Origin: Halioglobus sp.
GTDB taxonomy: Bacteria > Pseudomonadota > Gammaproteobacteria > Pseudomonadales > Halieaceae
NCBI GenBank assembly: GCA_020443425.1
Contig: JAGRIE010000015.1
Location: 26,625-90,624, forward strand
Reading direction: 5' to 3'
DNA: 64,000 nucleotides
In this document: in pieces, positions 1 to 8,071 of the stretch
How positions within the stretch are numbered: position 1 is the first letter of the stretch
How the letters are laid out: each line of letters opens with the position of its first letter
The notes under the pieces: generated by a model
Database searches by the model: none
Told to the model about the DNA's origin: nothing
What the model saw: the letters and a program-made list of their open reading frames with translations, nothing else
Program-made: the position numbers and the translations under genes

Positions 1-2
1 GT

Positions 3-284
3 ATCGCCGGCACCATGGAAGTGGTCAAGGCGGCCTACCCGGACCCGGCACAGTACGACCCCGACAGCGAATACTACGATCCCAAATCGAGCCCGCAGGA
101 TCCGCGCTGGTTTTGCGTGGATGTGCGACTGCTCGAACAATACCCCGCGGTGATACCGACAAAACTCCTGAAAGCTGAAGCCGGGACGTCCGATCTGGCC
201 ATTTTCAGGCAGGGGCGCCTGTCGGTTGCGCCCGTCACTGCGGCGCAGTGGCGGGCGGTGCAGGCACTCGCCGGGCCGCGATAG
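3..284 (+). CDS. EVE domain-containing protein, C-terminal part (5' end outside window)
   Basis: This is the last ~93 codons of a gene that starts before the window; the frame is open from base 3 with no convincing start signal, so the first in-window ATG (15) is internal. The residues EVVKAAYPDP, YYDPKSSPQDPRW and SVAPVTAAQW match the C-terminal half of bacterial EVE domains (thymocyte nuclear protein 1-like, about 150 residues). EVE is a PUA-like fold that binds modified bases in nucleic acids. Which modification this protein recognises cannot be told from the fragment. The stop is followed within 10 bases by a Fur-box-like sequence belonging to the next gene. Confidence 0.85.
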   Translation: MAGTMEVVKAAYPDPAQYDPDSEYYDPKSSPQDPRWFCVDVRLLEQYPAVIPTKLLKAEAGTSDLAIFRQGRLSVAPVTAAQWRAVQALAGPR

Positions 285-290
285 TTGTAC

Positions 291-309
291 GCAAATAAGA
301 ATCATTTGC
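291..309. promoter_or_regulatory. Putative Fur box
   Basis: The 19 bases GCAAATAAGAATCATTTGC match 13 of 19 positions of the classical Fur box GATAATGATAATCATTATC, including the central AATCATT core. It lies 60 bases before the start codon at 369 and in an A+T-rich pocket unlike the surrounding sequence. It predicts iron-repressed expression of the two unknown genes that follow. Binding has not been shown. Confidence 0.6.
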
Positions 310-368
310 ATTTAATAAAAAGCGGCGGTACTCTCTGGCTTTCGTGACACGTACTGGAGAGTGATTCG

Positions 369-845
369 ATGAAGCTCAGGTTCCTATGCGCCAACCACCG
401 GGAGTGGCTTTTCAACCAGCCGGAGCAAGCCCTGCACAGGTGTGCGGATTCATTTGAGACAGGCTGGCATCTGTGCCAGACACAGCACTGGCGCGATGCC
501 CTGGCGCATATGGGCTGCGCCTTTGAGTCCGCCGAAATTCTGATGACCAGCCGCGGTGTCGCGCCGACCATTGCGGTCGACTGGTTTCTGAAAACACTGG
601 ATGGCCTGCTGCGCATACTGGAAAAGCTCCAGCTCATGGACAACTGCGTGGAACTCTACCAGGTCGCCATCGGCCGCCTGCGGCAGGAGGCCAACGGTAC
701 CGTTTCCCCGCAGTTGGAAGCCGATCTCTATATGCACATCACCCGCCTGAACCGTGACCGCAGGCGCCTCGATATGGACCGGGAGTTCCTGCCGCTGATG
801 GCGGCGGGTGACGATGCGAGGCGCGCTGATATCGTCCTGCACTGA
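369..845 (+). CDS. Conserved-type hypothetical protein, putatively iron-regulated
   Basis: I do not recognise the family with certainty. The 158-residue product is soluble, has no signal peptide or membrane span, and looks largely alpha-helical, with a Trp/His/Cys-rich first third (WLFNQ, WHLCQTQHWRDALAHMGCAFESAEIL) resembling a helical-repeat scaffold. The start ATG follows the purine-rich GGAGAG at 357-362. A Fur-box-like palindrome lies 60 bases upstream, and a second small gene follows 20 bases after the stop, so the two probably form an iron-regulated operon. Small unknown genes of this kind sit beside Fur-controlled fumC/sodA-type loci in pseudomonads; whether this is related to those is speculation. 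Confidence 0.6.
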   Translation: MKLRFLCANHREWLFNQPEQALHRCADSFETGWHLCQTQHWRDALAHMGCAFESAEILMTSRGVAPTIAVDWFLKTLDGLLRILEKLQLMDNCVELYQVAIGRLRQEANGTVSPQLEADLYMHITRLNRDRRRLDMDREFLPLMAAGDDARRADIVLH

Positions 846-865
846 TTCTGGCGGAGGGCCTGCCC

Positions 866-1132
866 ATGCGACGCTGTGATGATGAAACCCGGGCAACTTC
901 AGTGTTCACTGGAGCCGGACGGGCTTGCGACTACCGGGTACAGGCCCGGGACACGGCCGAGCACGCCCGCGCGCGGTCGCCCGCCGACAGTTATGTCCGT
1001 CTGGAGATTCGCAGCGACACACTGTACGCCCTGATCCACGACCGGGCTTTAGTGGTGGAGGACCTGCGCGGCCTGGACGGCACAGCCAAAAACTGGATCA
1101 GGCGGCGCCTGCTGGAAACCCTGCTGCGCTAG
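866..1132 (+). CDS. Small hypothetical protein, second gene of Fur-box operon
   Basis: The 88-residue protein is unidentified. Its N-terminal half is Arg/Ala-rich and probably disordered; the C-terminal half (YVRLEIRSDTLYALIHDRALVVEDLRGLD, then a basic helix ending RRRLLETLLR) looks like a small folded domain. The ATG has a good ribosome-binding site, GGCGGAGG at 850-857, and sits 20 bases after the preceding stop, supporting co-transcription with the 369 gene under the Fur box. An overlapping ORF in another frame (925-1158) is rejected because it lacks such a site. Confidence 0.6.
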   Translation: MRRCDDETRATSVFTGAGRACDYRVQARDTAEHARARSPADSYVRLEIRSDTLYALIHDRALVVEDLRGLDGTAKNWIRRRLLETLLR

Positions 1133-1252
1133 TGCCCACGCGTTCTATACCGCTTTGATGCGGCACACCTGCGGCACGGTTTGCGTTACAATCGCCCGGG
1201 CCGGTATCCCATCACGCTGGCGGCGTTCACTGACTAATCCGGGAGTAGCACC

Positions 1253-1849
1253 ATGAGCCTATTGCGCAAGACACAACACCTTTTCCTGACCGGAATCCTG
1301 CTCGCCTGCAGTGGCGTGGCACTGGCGGACTGGGAACTCGACGACTCCGCCTCAGTGATCAATTTTGTCTCGGTCAAGAATGACAGTGTGGCCGAGCTGC
1401 ACAGTTTCCCGTCACTGACAGGGTTCATCGGCGCTGCCGGCAATGCCCAGCTCACGGTCGAACTGGAGAGCGTGGAGACCTTGATAGACGTGCGCAACGA
1501 GCGCATGCGGGAAATGCTGTTTGAGACGGTGAAGTTCCCGGTTGCCACCATCGCCGCGGAGGTGGATCCCGGTGTGCTGGCGATGGCCGCAGAGGGCGGT
1601 GTGGTGACGGTCGACCTGCCCGTCACCCTCAGCCTGCACGGGCAGGAGAAAACCCTGACCGCATCGCTGGTGGTTGTCGGTGAGGGAGAGAAGCACCTGC
1701 GTGTGTTCAGCGCGACGCCGCTGCTTCTGAACGCCGCAGATTTCGGGCTTGCTGAGGGCGTCGCGGCACTGCAGAAAGTGGCGGGATTGCAGGCGATCAG
1801 CACCGCCATCCCGGTGACACTACAGCTGCAATTCGTCAAAGTCCCCTAG
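1253..1849 (+). CDS. YceI family periplasmic protein
   Basis: This 198-residue secreted protein belongs to the YceI family, lipocalin-like beta-barrels that bind isoprenoid-type lipids such as polyprenyl chains. It begins with a signal peptide (basic MSLLRKT, hydrophobic core, cleavage after VALA at about residue 25). The mature part starts WELDDSASVINFVSVKN and contains the family's DVRNERMREMLFETVKFP segment, then alternating strands with the LSLHGQEKTL hairpin. The start ATG follows GGGAG at 1241-1245. It converges with the cytochrome gene; a near-palindrome spans both stops at 1843-1861. The ligand and physiological role are not determined by the sequence. Confidence 0.9.
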   Translation: MSLLRKTQHLFLTGILLACSGVALADWELDDSASVINFVSVKNDSVAELHSFPSLTGFIGAAGNAQLTVELESVETLIDVRNERMREMLFETVKFPVATIAAEVDPGVLAMAAEGGVVTVDLPVTLSLHGQEKTLTASLVVVGEGEKHLRVFSATPLLLNAADFGLAEGVAALQKVAGLQAISTAIPVTLQLQFVKVP

Positions 1850-1861
1850 CGCGCTCAGGGG
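1843..1861. terminator. Possible bidirectional hairpin between convergent genes
   Basis: CCCCT and AGGGG arms flank the self-complementary core AGCGCGCT, giving an almost continuous hairpin with one bulge that spans both converging stop codons. There is no U-run, so it is at best a weak terminator. Confidence 0.35.
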
Positions 1862-4134
1862 CTCTTGCCACCCAGGCTCTGGTAAAGCTGCTGATAGCCG
1901 CGATTGCCCGGCGCTATCTGCGTCAGGCTGCGGGCGTAGTTCAGCGCGTTTTCACGCTGCCCCAGTTCCGCACTGTAATTGGCCAGCGCCAGCAGCACTT
2001 CCTCGCTCTGCGGTGCGCTGCGCAGCAGCGCCTGCAGCTGTTGAATTGCCTGTTCCGGTTGCCCCAGGTCGTGTAGCGCAATGCCGTAGACGTAGCGGTG
2101 GCGGGTGCCCTGTGTTTCCAGTGCGGCGGCCTGCTTCAGATAGGCCAGCGCGGCTTCGGATTCGCCGCTGCGCGTTTCCAGCAGCCCCAGCGCATGCAGC
2201 GTATTCCCGTTCTCGGGTGCCACTGCCAGCGCCTCCAGCAATACCTCGCGCGCCGCGTCATCCCTGTTCTGCGCGCGCAACAGATCGGCCAGGTTCAGGT
2301 AGGCGGGGATCAACTGCGGGTTCAGGTACAGCGCTTCCCGGTAGGCGGCCTCCGCCGCTGCGAAGTCGCCGCGGTTGACGAAAAAGATACCCATCTGCAG
2401 CTGTACGCCGGGCATGTCGGCATCCTGCTGCAGGGTGCTGACATATTCATCAAACAGCGCACGCAGCCTGGCCGCCTGTTCCGGCGGGATCTGCTCCAGC
2501 GGTACGCTCGCGAGGGAGGACGCAACCTCCATGCGCACGGTGGTGACCGGATCGTCAATCAAGTAATCCAGCAACTGCAGGCGCTGCTGTAGCGGCAGGA
2601 ACTCGATCGCGCGCACGGTACTGGCGCGCAGCAGTGGATCGTCGTCATACAGGATCTGTGTGGCCGCCTGCAGCGACTGCCCCCCGCCGACCCCGCCCAG
2701 CGCCTCCATTGCCGTCGCCCGCCAGATCGGTGCGGCGCTGGTGTCGCCGGCGATCTGTACCAGCTGTGGCACGGCGCGGTTGTCGCCTTCCGCAATACGC
2801 TGGAACGCGCGCGCCGGGTGTGTGCTGGTATCGCGGAACTGCACGCCCCACTGCTTCAACGCCGCCAGCGACCACTGCGCGTCTTCCTGCTGGTGGCACT
2901 GGTTACAGGCATTCGGTGTGCCCATCACCATCGTCAGGTCGGGTCGGGGCACGCGCATACTGTGGTCGCGACGCGGGTCGACACCCATATAGGTCGTCTC
3001 GGGCATGTGGCAGTTGGCACACTCGGCGCCTGCTGAGCCCTCGGGGTGGTGGTGGTGTTGCGGTGTATCGTAGCGCGTCGGCACGTGGCACTGGGCACAG
3101 ACGCCGTTACCCGACGCGCGCAGTTGCAGGCTGTGGGGTTCGTGGCAGTTGCTACAGACCACGCCCGCCTGGTGCATTTTACTCTGCACGAAGGAGCCGT
3201 AGACATAGACTTCGTCGCGAATCTGGCCGTCCGGGTAGTACAGTGGCCACTGCGGCATTGCCAGGCGATGAGTGTCCAGCAAGTCGGCGCCGTAATGGTA
3301 GTCCCCCAGCGTACCGCGCCGTGAATGGCAGCGTGCACAGCTGTCGATCTGGGCGTCTGATGCCAGCGGTGTGTTGCGTGTGGCGATATGTGTGCCAGGT
3401 GCCAGCGACCACTGTCCGCGCTGTGCCAGCGCCGTTGGGAAGCCGCCGTTGGGCGCTTCGTCGAGCGCCCCGTCCTCAGCCAGCTGCAGGTGTTTGTTGC
3501 CGGGTCCGTGGCAGGCCTCACAGCCCACATTCAACTCTTCAAACCTGGTATCGAAAGAGCGCGTCGCCGCCGTGTAGTTCTTCTGCAGGTCGGTACTGTG
3601 ACACTCGGCGCAGCTGGTATTCCAGTTCTGGTAGGTGCCCGTCCAGTGCAGCGGATCCTGATAGTCGATCTTTTCATCTGGATACAGGTGGTACCAGCGC
3701 TGCCCACCCTCCTCGGCGGGACGCGCATCCCAGGCGATGCTCAGGGCCTGCAGTCGACCGCGCGACAGCGGCAGCAGGTACTGTTGCAGTGGCGAGACAC
3801 CGAAAACATAGGCGACTTCGAAGTCCTGCATCTTGCCGTCTTCACCATCGGTGTTGACCATGAACTTGTCGCCACGGCGGAAGAAACGCGTGGTGATGCC
3901 GTTGTAGGTGAACGCGGCATCGTCAAAATCACCCAACACTGACTCTTCGCTCGGCAATTGCATGGCGAGGTCGTGGTGCGAGCCCTGCCATTGCGTGTAC
4001 GCCTCTTCATGGCAGCCACGGCAGCTTTCCGAACCGGTGAATGCGTGCACGGCGCTGCTGCACAGCAGTAGCACACTGAGGATAAAGCCTGATCGAAGCA
4101 CGTCGCAAACACCTGTTGTCAGCAAAGCGCACAC
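1855..4134 (-). CDS. Octaheme c-type cytochrome with HEAT-like and TPR C-terminal region
   Basis: The 759-residue exported protein carries eight CXXCH heme-attachment motifs at about residues 38, 175, 205, 266, 327, 346, 372 and 410 (CRGCH, CAECH, CEACH, CARCH, CSNCH, CAQCH, CANCH, CNQCH), so it should bind eight c-type hemes in the periplasm. Residues ~450-560 look like HEAT repeats (GDTSAAPIWRATAMEALG, DDPLLRASTVRAIEFLP) and ~570-755 like four to five TPRs. Similar cytochrome/TPR proteins occur in marine bacteria, with electron transfer inferred but substrate unknown. The called start is GTG; a GTG at 4101 would give MLRSGFILSVLLLCSSAVHA, a more conventional signal peptide, and may be the real start. 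It is monocistronic; no partner reductase is nearby. Confidence 0.85.
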   Translation of the reverse strand: MCALLTTGVCDVLRSGFILSVLLLCSSAVHAFTGSESCRGCHEEAYTQWQGSHHDLAMQLPSEESVLGDFDDAAFTYNGITTRFFRRGDKFMVNTDGEDGKMQDFEVAYVFGVSPLQQYLLPLSRGRLQALSIAWDARPAEEGGQRWYHLYPDEKIDYQDPLHWTGTYQNWNTSCAECHSTDLQKNYTAATRSFDTRFEELNVGCEACHGPGNKHLQLAEDGALDEAPNGGFPTALAQRGQWSLAPGTHIATRNTPLASDAQIDSCARCHSRRGTLGDYHYGADLLDTHRLAMPQWPLYYPDGQIRDEVYVYGSFVQSKMHQAGVVCSNCHEPHSLQLRASGNGVCAQCHVPTRYDTPQHHHHPEGSAGAECANCHMPETTYMGVDPRRDHSMRVPRPDLTMVMGTPNACNQCHQQEDAQWSLAALKQWGVQFRDTSTHPARAFQRIAEGDNRAVPQLVQIAGDTSAAPIWRATAMEALGGVGGGQSLQAATQILYDDDPLLRASTVRAIEFLPLQQRLQLLDYLIDDPVTTVRMEVASSLASVPLEQIPPEQAARLRALFDEYVSTLQQDADMPGVQLQMGIFFVNRGDFAAAEAAYREALYLNPQLIPAYLNLADLLRAQNRDDAAREVLLEALAVAPENGNTLHALGLLETRSGESEAALAYLKQAAALETQGTRHRYVYGIALHDLGQPEQAIQQLQALLRSAPQSEEVLLALANYSAELGQRENALNYARSLTQIAPGNRGYQQLYQSLGGKSP

Positions 4135-4247
4135 ATTACCAGTCCGTCCCTGCTATGGACAGTCTCGCGGGGTCTACCTATCATTGAGGCCCTCTGTGGC
4201 CGACCGGCGCAGAGTCAATCCGCCACCGTGAGCACAGACAGCAGACC

Positions 4248-4955
4248 ATGAAACTGGGCATATTGAAAACAGACGCCGTCAGGCCGGAATGGGTGCCCGA
4301 GTACGGTGAATACCCGGATATGTTCGCGGCGCTGCTGGGAGCGGTGGACCCGACCCTGGAATTCACGGTTTACGATGTCGAGCAGGGCCAGTACCCGGCG
4401 GACATCGATGAGGTCGATGCCTACCTGATTACCGGTAGCAAATCCGGCGTGTACGAGGATAAACCGTGGATTCCGCCGCTGATGGCGTTTGTGCGCGAAT
4501 TGCACCGACGGCGCAAGAAACTGGTGGGCATTTGTTTTGGGCACCAGTTGGTCGCCCAGGCGCTGGGCGGAGAGGTGCAAAAATCCCCCAAGGGCTGGGG
4601 GATGGGGCTGCATACCCATCGCTTCAACGCGGTTCCGGTGTGGCACGACCACGGCGACAGGGATCTGGAGATACTGGTCAGTCACCAGGACCAGGTGCTG
4701 GAAGTGCCGGACGAGGCGACAGTACTGGCCGGCAGCGCATTCTGTGAGCACGCGGTGATCCAGGTCGGCGATCACATCCTGACGTTCCAGGGTCACCCCG
4801 AGTTCGTGCCGGGCCTGTCCCGGGAGATTATGGAATTCAGGCGCGACCTGATCGGAGAGGATGTCTACCAATCGGGCGTGGCCTCACTGCAGGGCACCCA
4901 CCAGGGCGAGCGTGTGGCGCGCTGGATCGTGCGTTTCCTGCACGACAGGGAGTGA
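4248..4955 (+). CDS. Class I glutamine amidotransferase-like protein
   Basis: The 235-residue cytosolic protein has the class I GATase fold. The nucleophile elbow is GICFGHQ with Cys96, and the other two triad members are His183 and Glu185 in QGHPEF. An ITGSKSGVYED segment forms the oxyanion region. There is no synthetase domain, so it is a stand-alone amidotransferase or gamma-glutamyl hydrolase of the GuaA-like YfeJ/PuuD-distant group rather than GMP synthase. The acceptor cannot be deduced. It is transcribed alone, divergent from the cytochrome and convergent with the glyoxalase gene. Confidence 0.85.
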   Translation: MKLGILKTDAVRPEWVPEYGEYPDMFAALLGAVDPTLEFTVYDVEQGQYPADIDEVDAYLITGSKSGVYEDKPWIPPLMAFVRELHRRRKKLVGICFGHQLVAQALGGEVQKSPKGWGMGLHTHRFNAVPVWHDHGDRDLEILVSHQDQVLEVPDEATVLAGSAFCEHAVIQVGDHILTFQGHPEFVPGLSREIMEFRRDLIGEDVYQSGVASLQGTHQGERVARWIVRFLHDRE

Positions 4956-4973
4956 ATACCTGCGGCCGGTCGC

Positions 4974-5414
4974 CTACCAGGTACCGGTATTCTCCATCGA
5001 CGCCCAGGGTTCCTGTGCTGGCAGCGGATCGCCCGCCTGCAGCAATTCGATAGAGATGCCGTCGGGTGAGCGGATGAACGCCATGTGCCCGTCGCGTGGC
5101 GGGCGGTTGATGACGACGCCGTTGTCCATCAGGTGCTGGCACAGTTGGTAGATATTATCGACGCTGTACGCCAGGTGCCCGAAATTGCGCCCGCCGTCGT
5201 ACTCCTCCGGATCCCAGTTCCAGGTGATTTCCACCACCGGGCTCTGGTCCTGTTGCGCGTGCTCGACATCGCCGGGCGCCGCCAGGAATACCAGCGTAAA
5301 GCGCCCCGCTTCGCTGTCGTAGCGCCGGGTTTCGACCAGGCCGAGCTTGTCGCAATAGAATTCCAGTGTCTCGTCCAGGTCGCGTGCGCGCACCATGGTG
5401 TGCAGATATCTCAT
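4974..5414 (-). CDS. VOC family protein, glyoxalase I-like
   Basis: The 146-residue protein matches lactoylglutathione lyase (GloA), which converts the methylglyoxal-glutathione hemithioacetal to S-lactoylglutathione. All four expected metal ligands are present: His5, Glu62, His80 and Glu123, in the same order and nearly the same positions as in E. coli GloA (5, 56, 74, 122). LEFYCDKLGL and RSPDGISIELL are VOC signatures. The ATG overlaps the stop of the upstream FAD oxidoreductase gene (ATGA), so the two are translationally coupled. That coupling makes a pathway-specific VOC enzyme as plausible as housekeeping detoxification. Confidence 0.85.
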   Translation of the reverse strand: MRYLHTMVRARDLDETLEFYCDKLGLVETRRYDSEAGRFTLVFLAAPGDVEHAQQDQSPVVEITWNWDPEEYDGGRNFGHLAYSVDNIYQLCQHLMDNGVVINRPPRDGHMAFIRSPDGISIELLQAGDPLPAQEPWASMENTGTW

Positions 5415-6904
5415 TTGCGTTTCCTCCCCGCCGCCTGTCTGCCGGCCAGCCGCCCGGAGAATGTTGCGTCCCCAACCGACATGCCGCTGCTGTAGCCCTC
5501 GGCGCGTCGCACCACGCCGCAGGCGGTCCGGCCCGCGGCATAGAGCCCGGGAATCACGTCACGCTGCGGGTCGACCACTTCGCCAGTGGGCAGTGTATCA
5601 AGACCGCCCAGTGTGAAATAGGGTAGAAACGTGCCGCGCCCCGGTGTGATATCCAGCGCCACCAGCGGTGGCTGCAGCGGCTCCAGCCACTCAGCCGCCT
5701 TGTGGCACTGGGTGTCTTCGCCGTTGGCGCAATCCTCGTTGTAGACTTTCAGGGTCTGCTGCAGGGAGCCCGCGCGCAGACCAAGTTCCTGCTCCAGCTC
5801 CTCGACGGTCTCGCCGGTGCCGGCGACCTCCGCGCCCATGTAGCTGACACGTTCATAGTCGCCGTACTGATCGACCGTGAGGACGAAGTAGAAGCGCTCG
5901 GACTGCTGGCGCAGGATGAAGGCGCCGAGCCGCCCGTGGTAGACGTCCTCGTTGATAAAGCGCTGGCCGCGGTCATTGATCACAATGCCCTTGGTCATGC
6001 TGGCGGGGGGGTAGTACGGCACGGTGATAAAGCCCTCGTGCATATTGATCGCCGCCGCACCGACCGACATGCCCATCAGTATGCCGCTGCCGGTATCGCC
6101 GGGATTGCCGATAGGGGTATTGCCGCGGGTGAGCATGGGCGCGTACTTGCGTATCATCTCCTCGTTCATCACGAAGCCACCGGCACAGAGAATTACGCCC
6201 TGGTGCGCGCGCACATTCAGTTCCTGCTGGTCCTTGCGGACCACCAGCCCGACGACCTCGTCATCATCATTTACAATCAGGGTCAGCGCCCGGGTCTCGT
6301 ACTCGACGGTGATGTTGTCGCGCCGCTCGACATTCTCGGTCACTATTTTCATGAACAGTGGGCCGCCGTTGTCGCCTTCAATGTACAGGTTGTGACCGCG
6401 CGGGCAGGGCTTGGCCTGCTGCGCGAACGGGTAGGCTTTCTCGCTGCCGGTGTAGAGCAGCCCGTCGTCTGTCAGGCACATGATGGCGCGCTCTTTGTGG
6501 AAGCTGTCCTTGAACGGCACGCCGATATCGACCAGCCACTGGAAATGGTCCTTGCTGTTTTCGCAGTAATTGCGAATCTTGGCCTCGTCTGCCTGCGGCC
6601 CGGCCGCCATCATCATGTATGTCACCATATCCTCGGTGCTGTCCTCAAAGCCGCAGGCCCGCTGTACGCGCGTGCCGCCGTTGCCGCCCATGTAGATCTC
6701 GGCGCTGGACATCGCGGTGGAACCGCCGCTGGCGCTGGCCACCTCGAAAATAGTGACGTTTGACCCGGCGTCTGCCGCCTCGATGGCTGCACAGCCCCCG
6801 GCGCCGCCGAACCCGACAATGGCGACATCGGTTTCGATGTCCCAGTGTGTGACATCGCGTATCTTGCGTGGCCGGGAGGGGCTGGTTTTTGCGGGTTGGG
6901 ACAT
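5411..6904 (-). CDS. FAD-dependent oxidoreductase, 3-ketosteroid dehydrogenase/fumarate reductase flavoprotein family
   Basis: The product (497 residues from the chosen start) has an N-terminal Rossmann FAD site DVAIVGFGGAGGCAAIEAAD, then GGSTAMSSAEIYMGG, the VILCAGGF segment and a C-terminal GRTACGVVRRAEGYSSGMSVGDA. This is the architecture of the FAD_binding_2 family (fumarate reductase subunits, 3-ketosteroid-delta-1-dehydrogenases). The substrate is not deducible; steroid or other lipid ring/enoyl chemistry would suit the CoA genes elsewhere in the window. I start at the ATG at 6904, which has AGAGGTAG just upstream; a GTG at 6937 would add 11 residues without a better site. It is coupled by a 4-base overlap to the glyoxalase-like gene. 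Confidence 0.8.
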   Translation of the reverse strand: MSQPAKTSPSRPRKIRDVTHWDIETDVAIVGFGGAGGCAAIEAADAGSNVTIFEVASASGGSTAMSSAEIYMGGNGGTRVQRACGFEDSTEDMVTYMMMAAGPQADEAKIRNYCENSKDHFQWLVDIGVPFKDSFHKERAIMCLTDDGLLYTGSEKAYPFAQQAKPCPRGHNLYIEGDNGGPLFMKIVTENVERRDNITVEYETRALTLIVNDDDEVVGLVVRKDQQELNVRAHQGVILCAGGFVMNEEMIRKYAPMLTRGNTPIGNPGDTGSGILMGMSVGAAAINMHEGFITVPYYPPASMTKGIVINDRGQRFINEDVYHGRLGAFILRQQSERFYFVLTVDQYGDYERVSYMGAEVAGTGETVEELEQELGLRAGSLQQTLKVYNEDCANGEDTQCHKAAEWLEPLQPPLVALDITPGRGTFLPYFTLGGLDTLPTGEVVDPQRDVIPGLYAAGRTACGVVRRAEGYSSGMSVGDATFSGRLAGRQAAGRKRK

Positions 6905-7156
6905 GGCGGCTACCTCTGTGTCGGGCGTTGTTTGCACAGCGCCCAGCGGAATATTTTTCGGGATAGGGGATTAAAGCCGTTTCGTGCGGTGCTTACAACG
7001 CGACTACCGCGCTTGCGGGTTAACAAATTGTACGGGCTGTGGCTTTCTTCCCGGCGCCCTTTCGACGTACGCTGTGGGGCCTGGCGGAGGAACCCGCTGG
7101 TATTGCACTGCTGCTGGGTTACAATCCCCCGCTTTTGCCAGAGGTAGAGACTTCCC

Positions 7157-8062
7157 ATGTGGTTCAAGAATATTCGCGCCTATCGCCTGACCAAGCCGTT
7201 TGACCTCTCACCTGAGGCGCTGGGGGAGAAACTGGCGCCGCGCAGTTTTGTGCCCTGCGCCAAGTCCCAGCCGCTGGCGTTCGGATGGGTGCCGCCGCTG
7301 GGCGAGGAATCCGGTGCCCTGGTACACGCGGCTGCCGGCCGCCTCCTGCTCAAGCTCAAGCGGGAGGAAAAGCTGCTGCCGTCGACCGTGGTGCGCGAGC
7401 AACTGGAGGAGAAGGTCGCCGACATCGAATCCGAGCAGGGACGCAAGGTCTACCGCAAGGAGCGCCTGAACCTGAAGGACGAGATCGTGCAGGATTGCCT
7501 GCCGCGGGCATTCACCCGCTCCACGCATGTCTACGCCTATATCGATATCAAGAACAACTGGATTTTCGTCGACGCGGCCAGCGCTGCGCGCTCCGAGGAA
7601 CTGCTGAACCTGCTGCGTGAGTGTGTCGGCAGTTTTCCGGCCCTGCTGCCGCAGGTGAACAATGCGCCCTCCGCTGTGATGACGGCGTGGCTGCTGCACC
7701 GCAGCCTGCCGGAGGACTTTGAGCTCGGCCAGGAGTGTGAGCTGCGCGACCCCGGTGAGGAGGGCGGTGTGGTGCGCTGTCGCGGCGTTGATTTGTTGAG
7801 TGAAGAGGTGGAAACTCACCTGCACGCCGGCAAACAGGTTGCGCGGCTGGCCTTGAACTGGGATGAGCGACTGTCGCTGCTGCTGGCAGAGGACCTGTGC
7901 CTGCGTCGCCTGAAGTTCGCGGATGAGTTGATGAAAGAGAACGAAGACATACCCGAAGCGGACCAGGCGGCGCGGCTGGACGCCGATTTTGCGCTGATGG
8001 CGGATGCGATCACCAGCCTGCAGCAGCGTGTGCTGGCGCTGTTCGGCGGCGAAGCGGAATAA
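7157..8062 (+). CDS. rdgC: Recombination-associated protein RdgC
   Basis: The 301-residue protein matches RdgC along its length: MWFKNIRAYRLTKPFDL at the N-terminus, the SQPLAFGWVPPLG segment, KREEKLLPSTVVREQLEEKV and LPRAFTRS. RdgC is a nucleoid-associated ring-shaped dimer that binds duplex DNA and limits RecA loading. Length agrees with the family (~300). The ATG follows AGAGGTAGAGA. mnmH starts 9 bases after the stop, so they may share a transcript although functions are unrelated. Confidence 0.95.
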   Translation: MWFKNIRAYRLTKPFDLSPEALGEKLAPRSFVPCAKSQPLAFGWVPPLGEESGALVHAAAGRLLLKLKREEKLLPSTVVREQLEEKVADIESEQGRKVYRKERLNLKDEIVQDCLPRAFTRSTHVYAYIDIKNNWIFVDAASAARSEELLNLLRECVGSFPALLPQVNNAPSAVMTAWLLHRSLPEDFELGQECELRDPGEEGGVVRCRGVDLLSEEVETHLHAGKQVARLALNWDERLSLLLAEDLCLRRLKFADELMKENEDIPEADQAARLDADFALMADAITSLQQRVLALFGGEAE

Positions 8063-8071
8063 GCTGTAGCG

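Noticed and set aside
2634-3857. 407-codon open frame opposite the octaheme cytochrome gene
   Set aside because: High-G+C antisense shadow: Arg/Pro/Ser-rich composition, no start signal, and the opposite strand encodes a clear multiheme protein.
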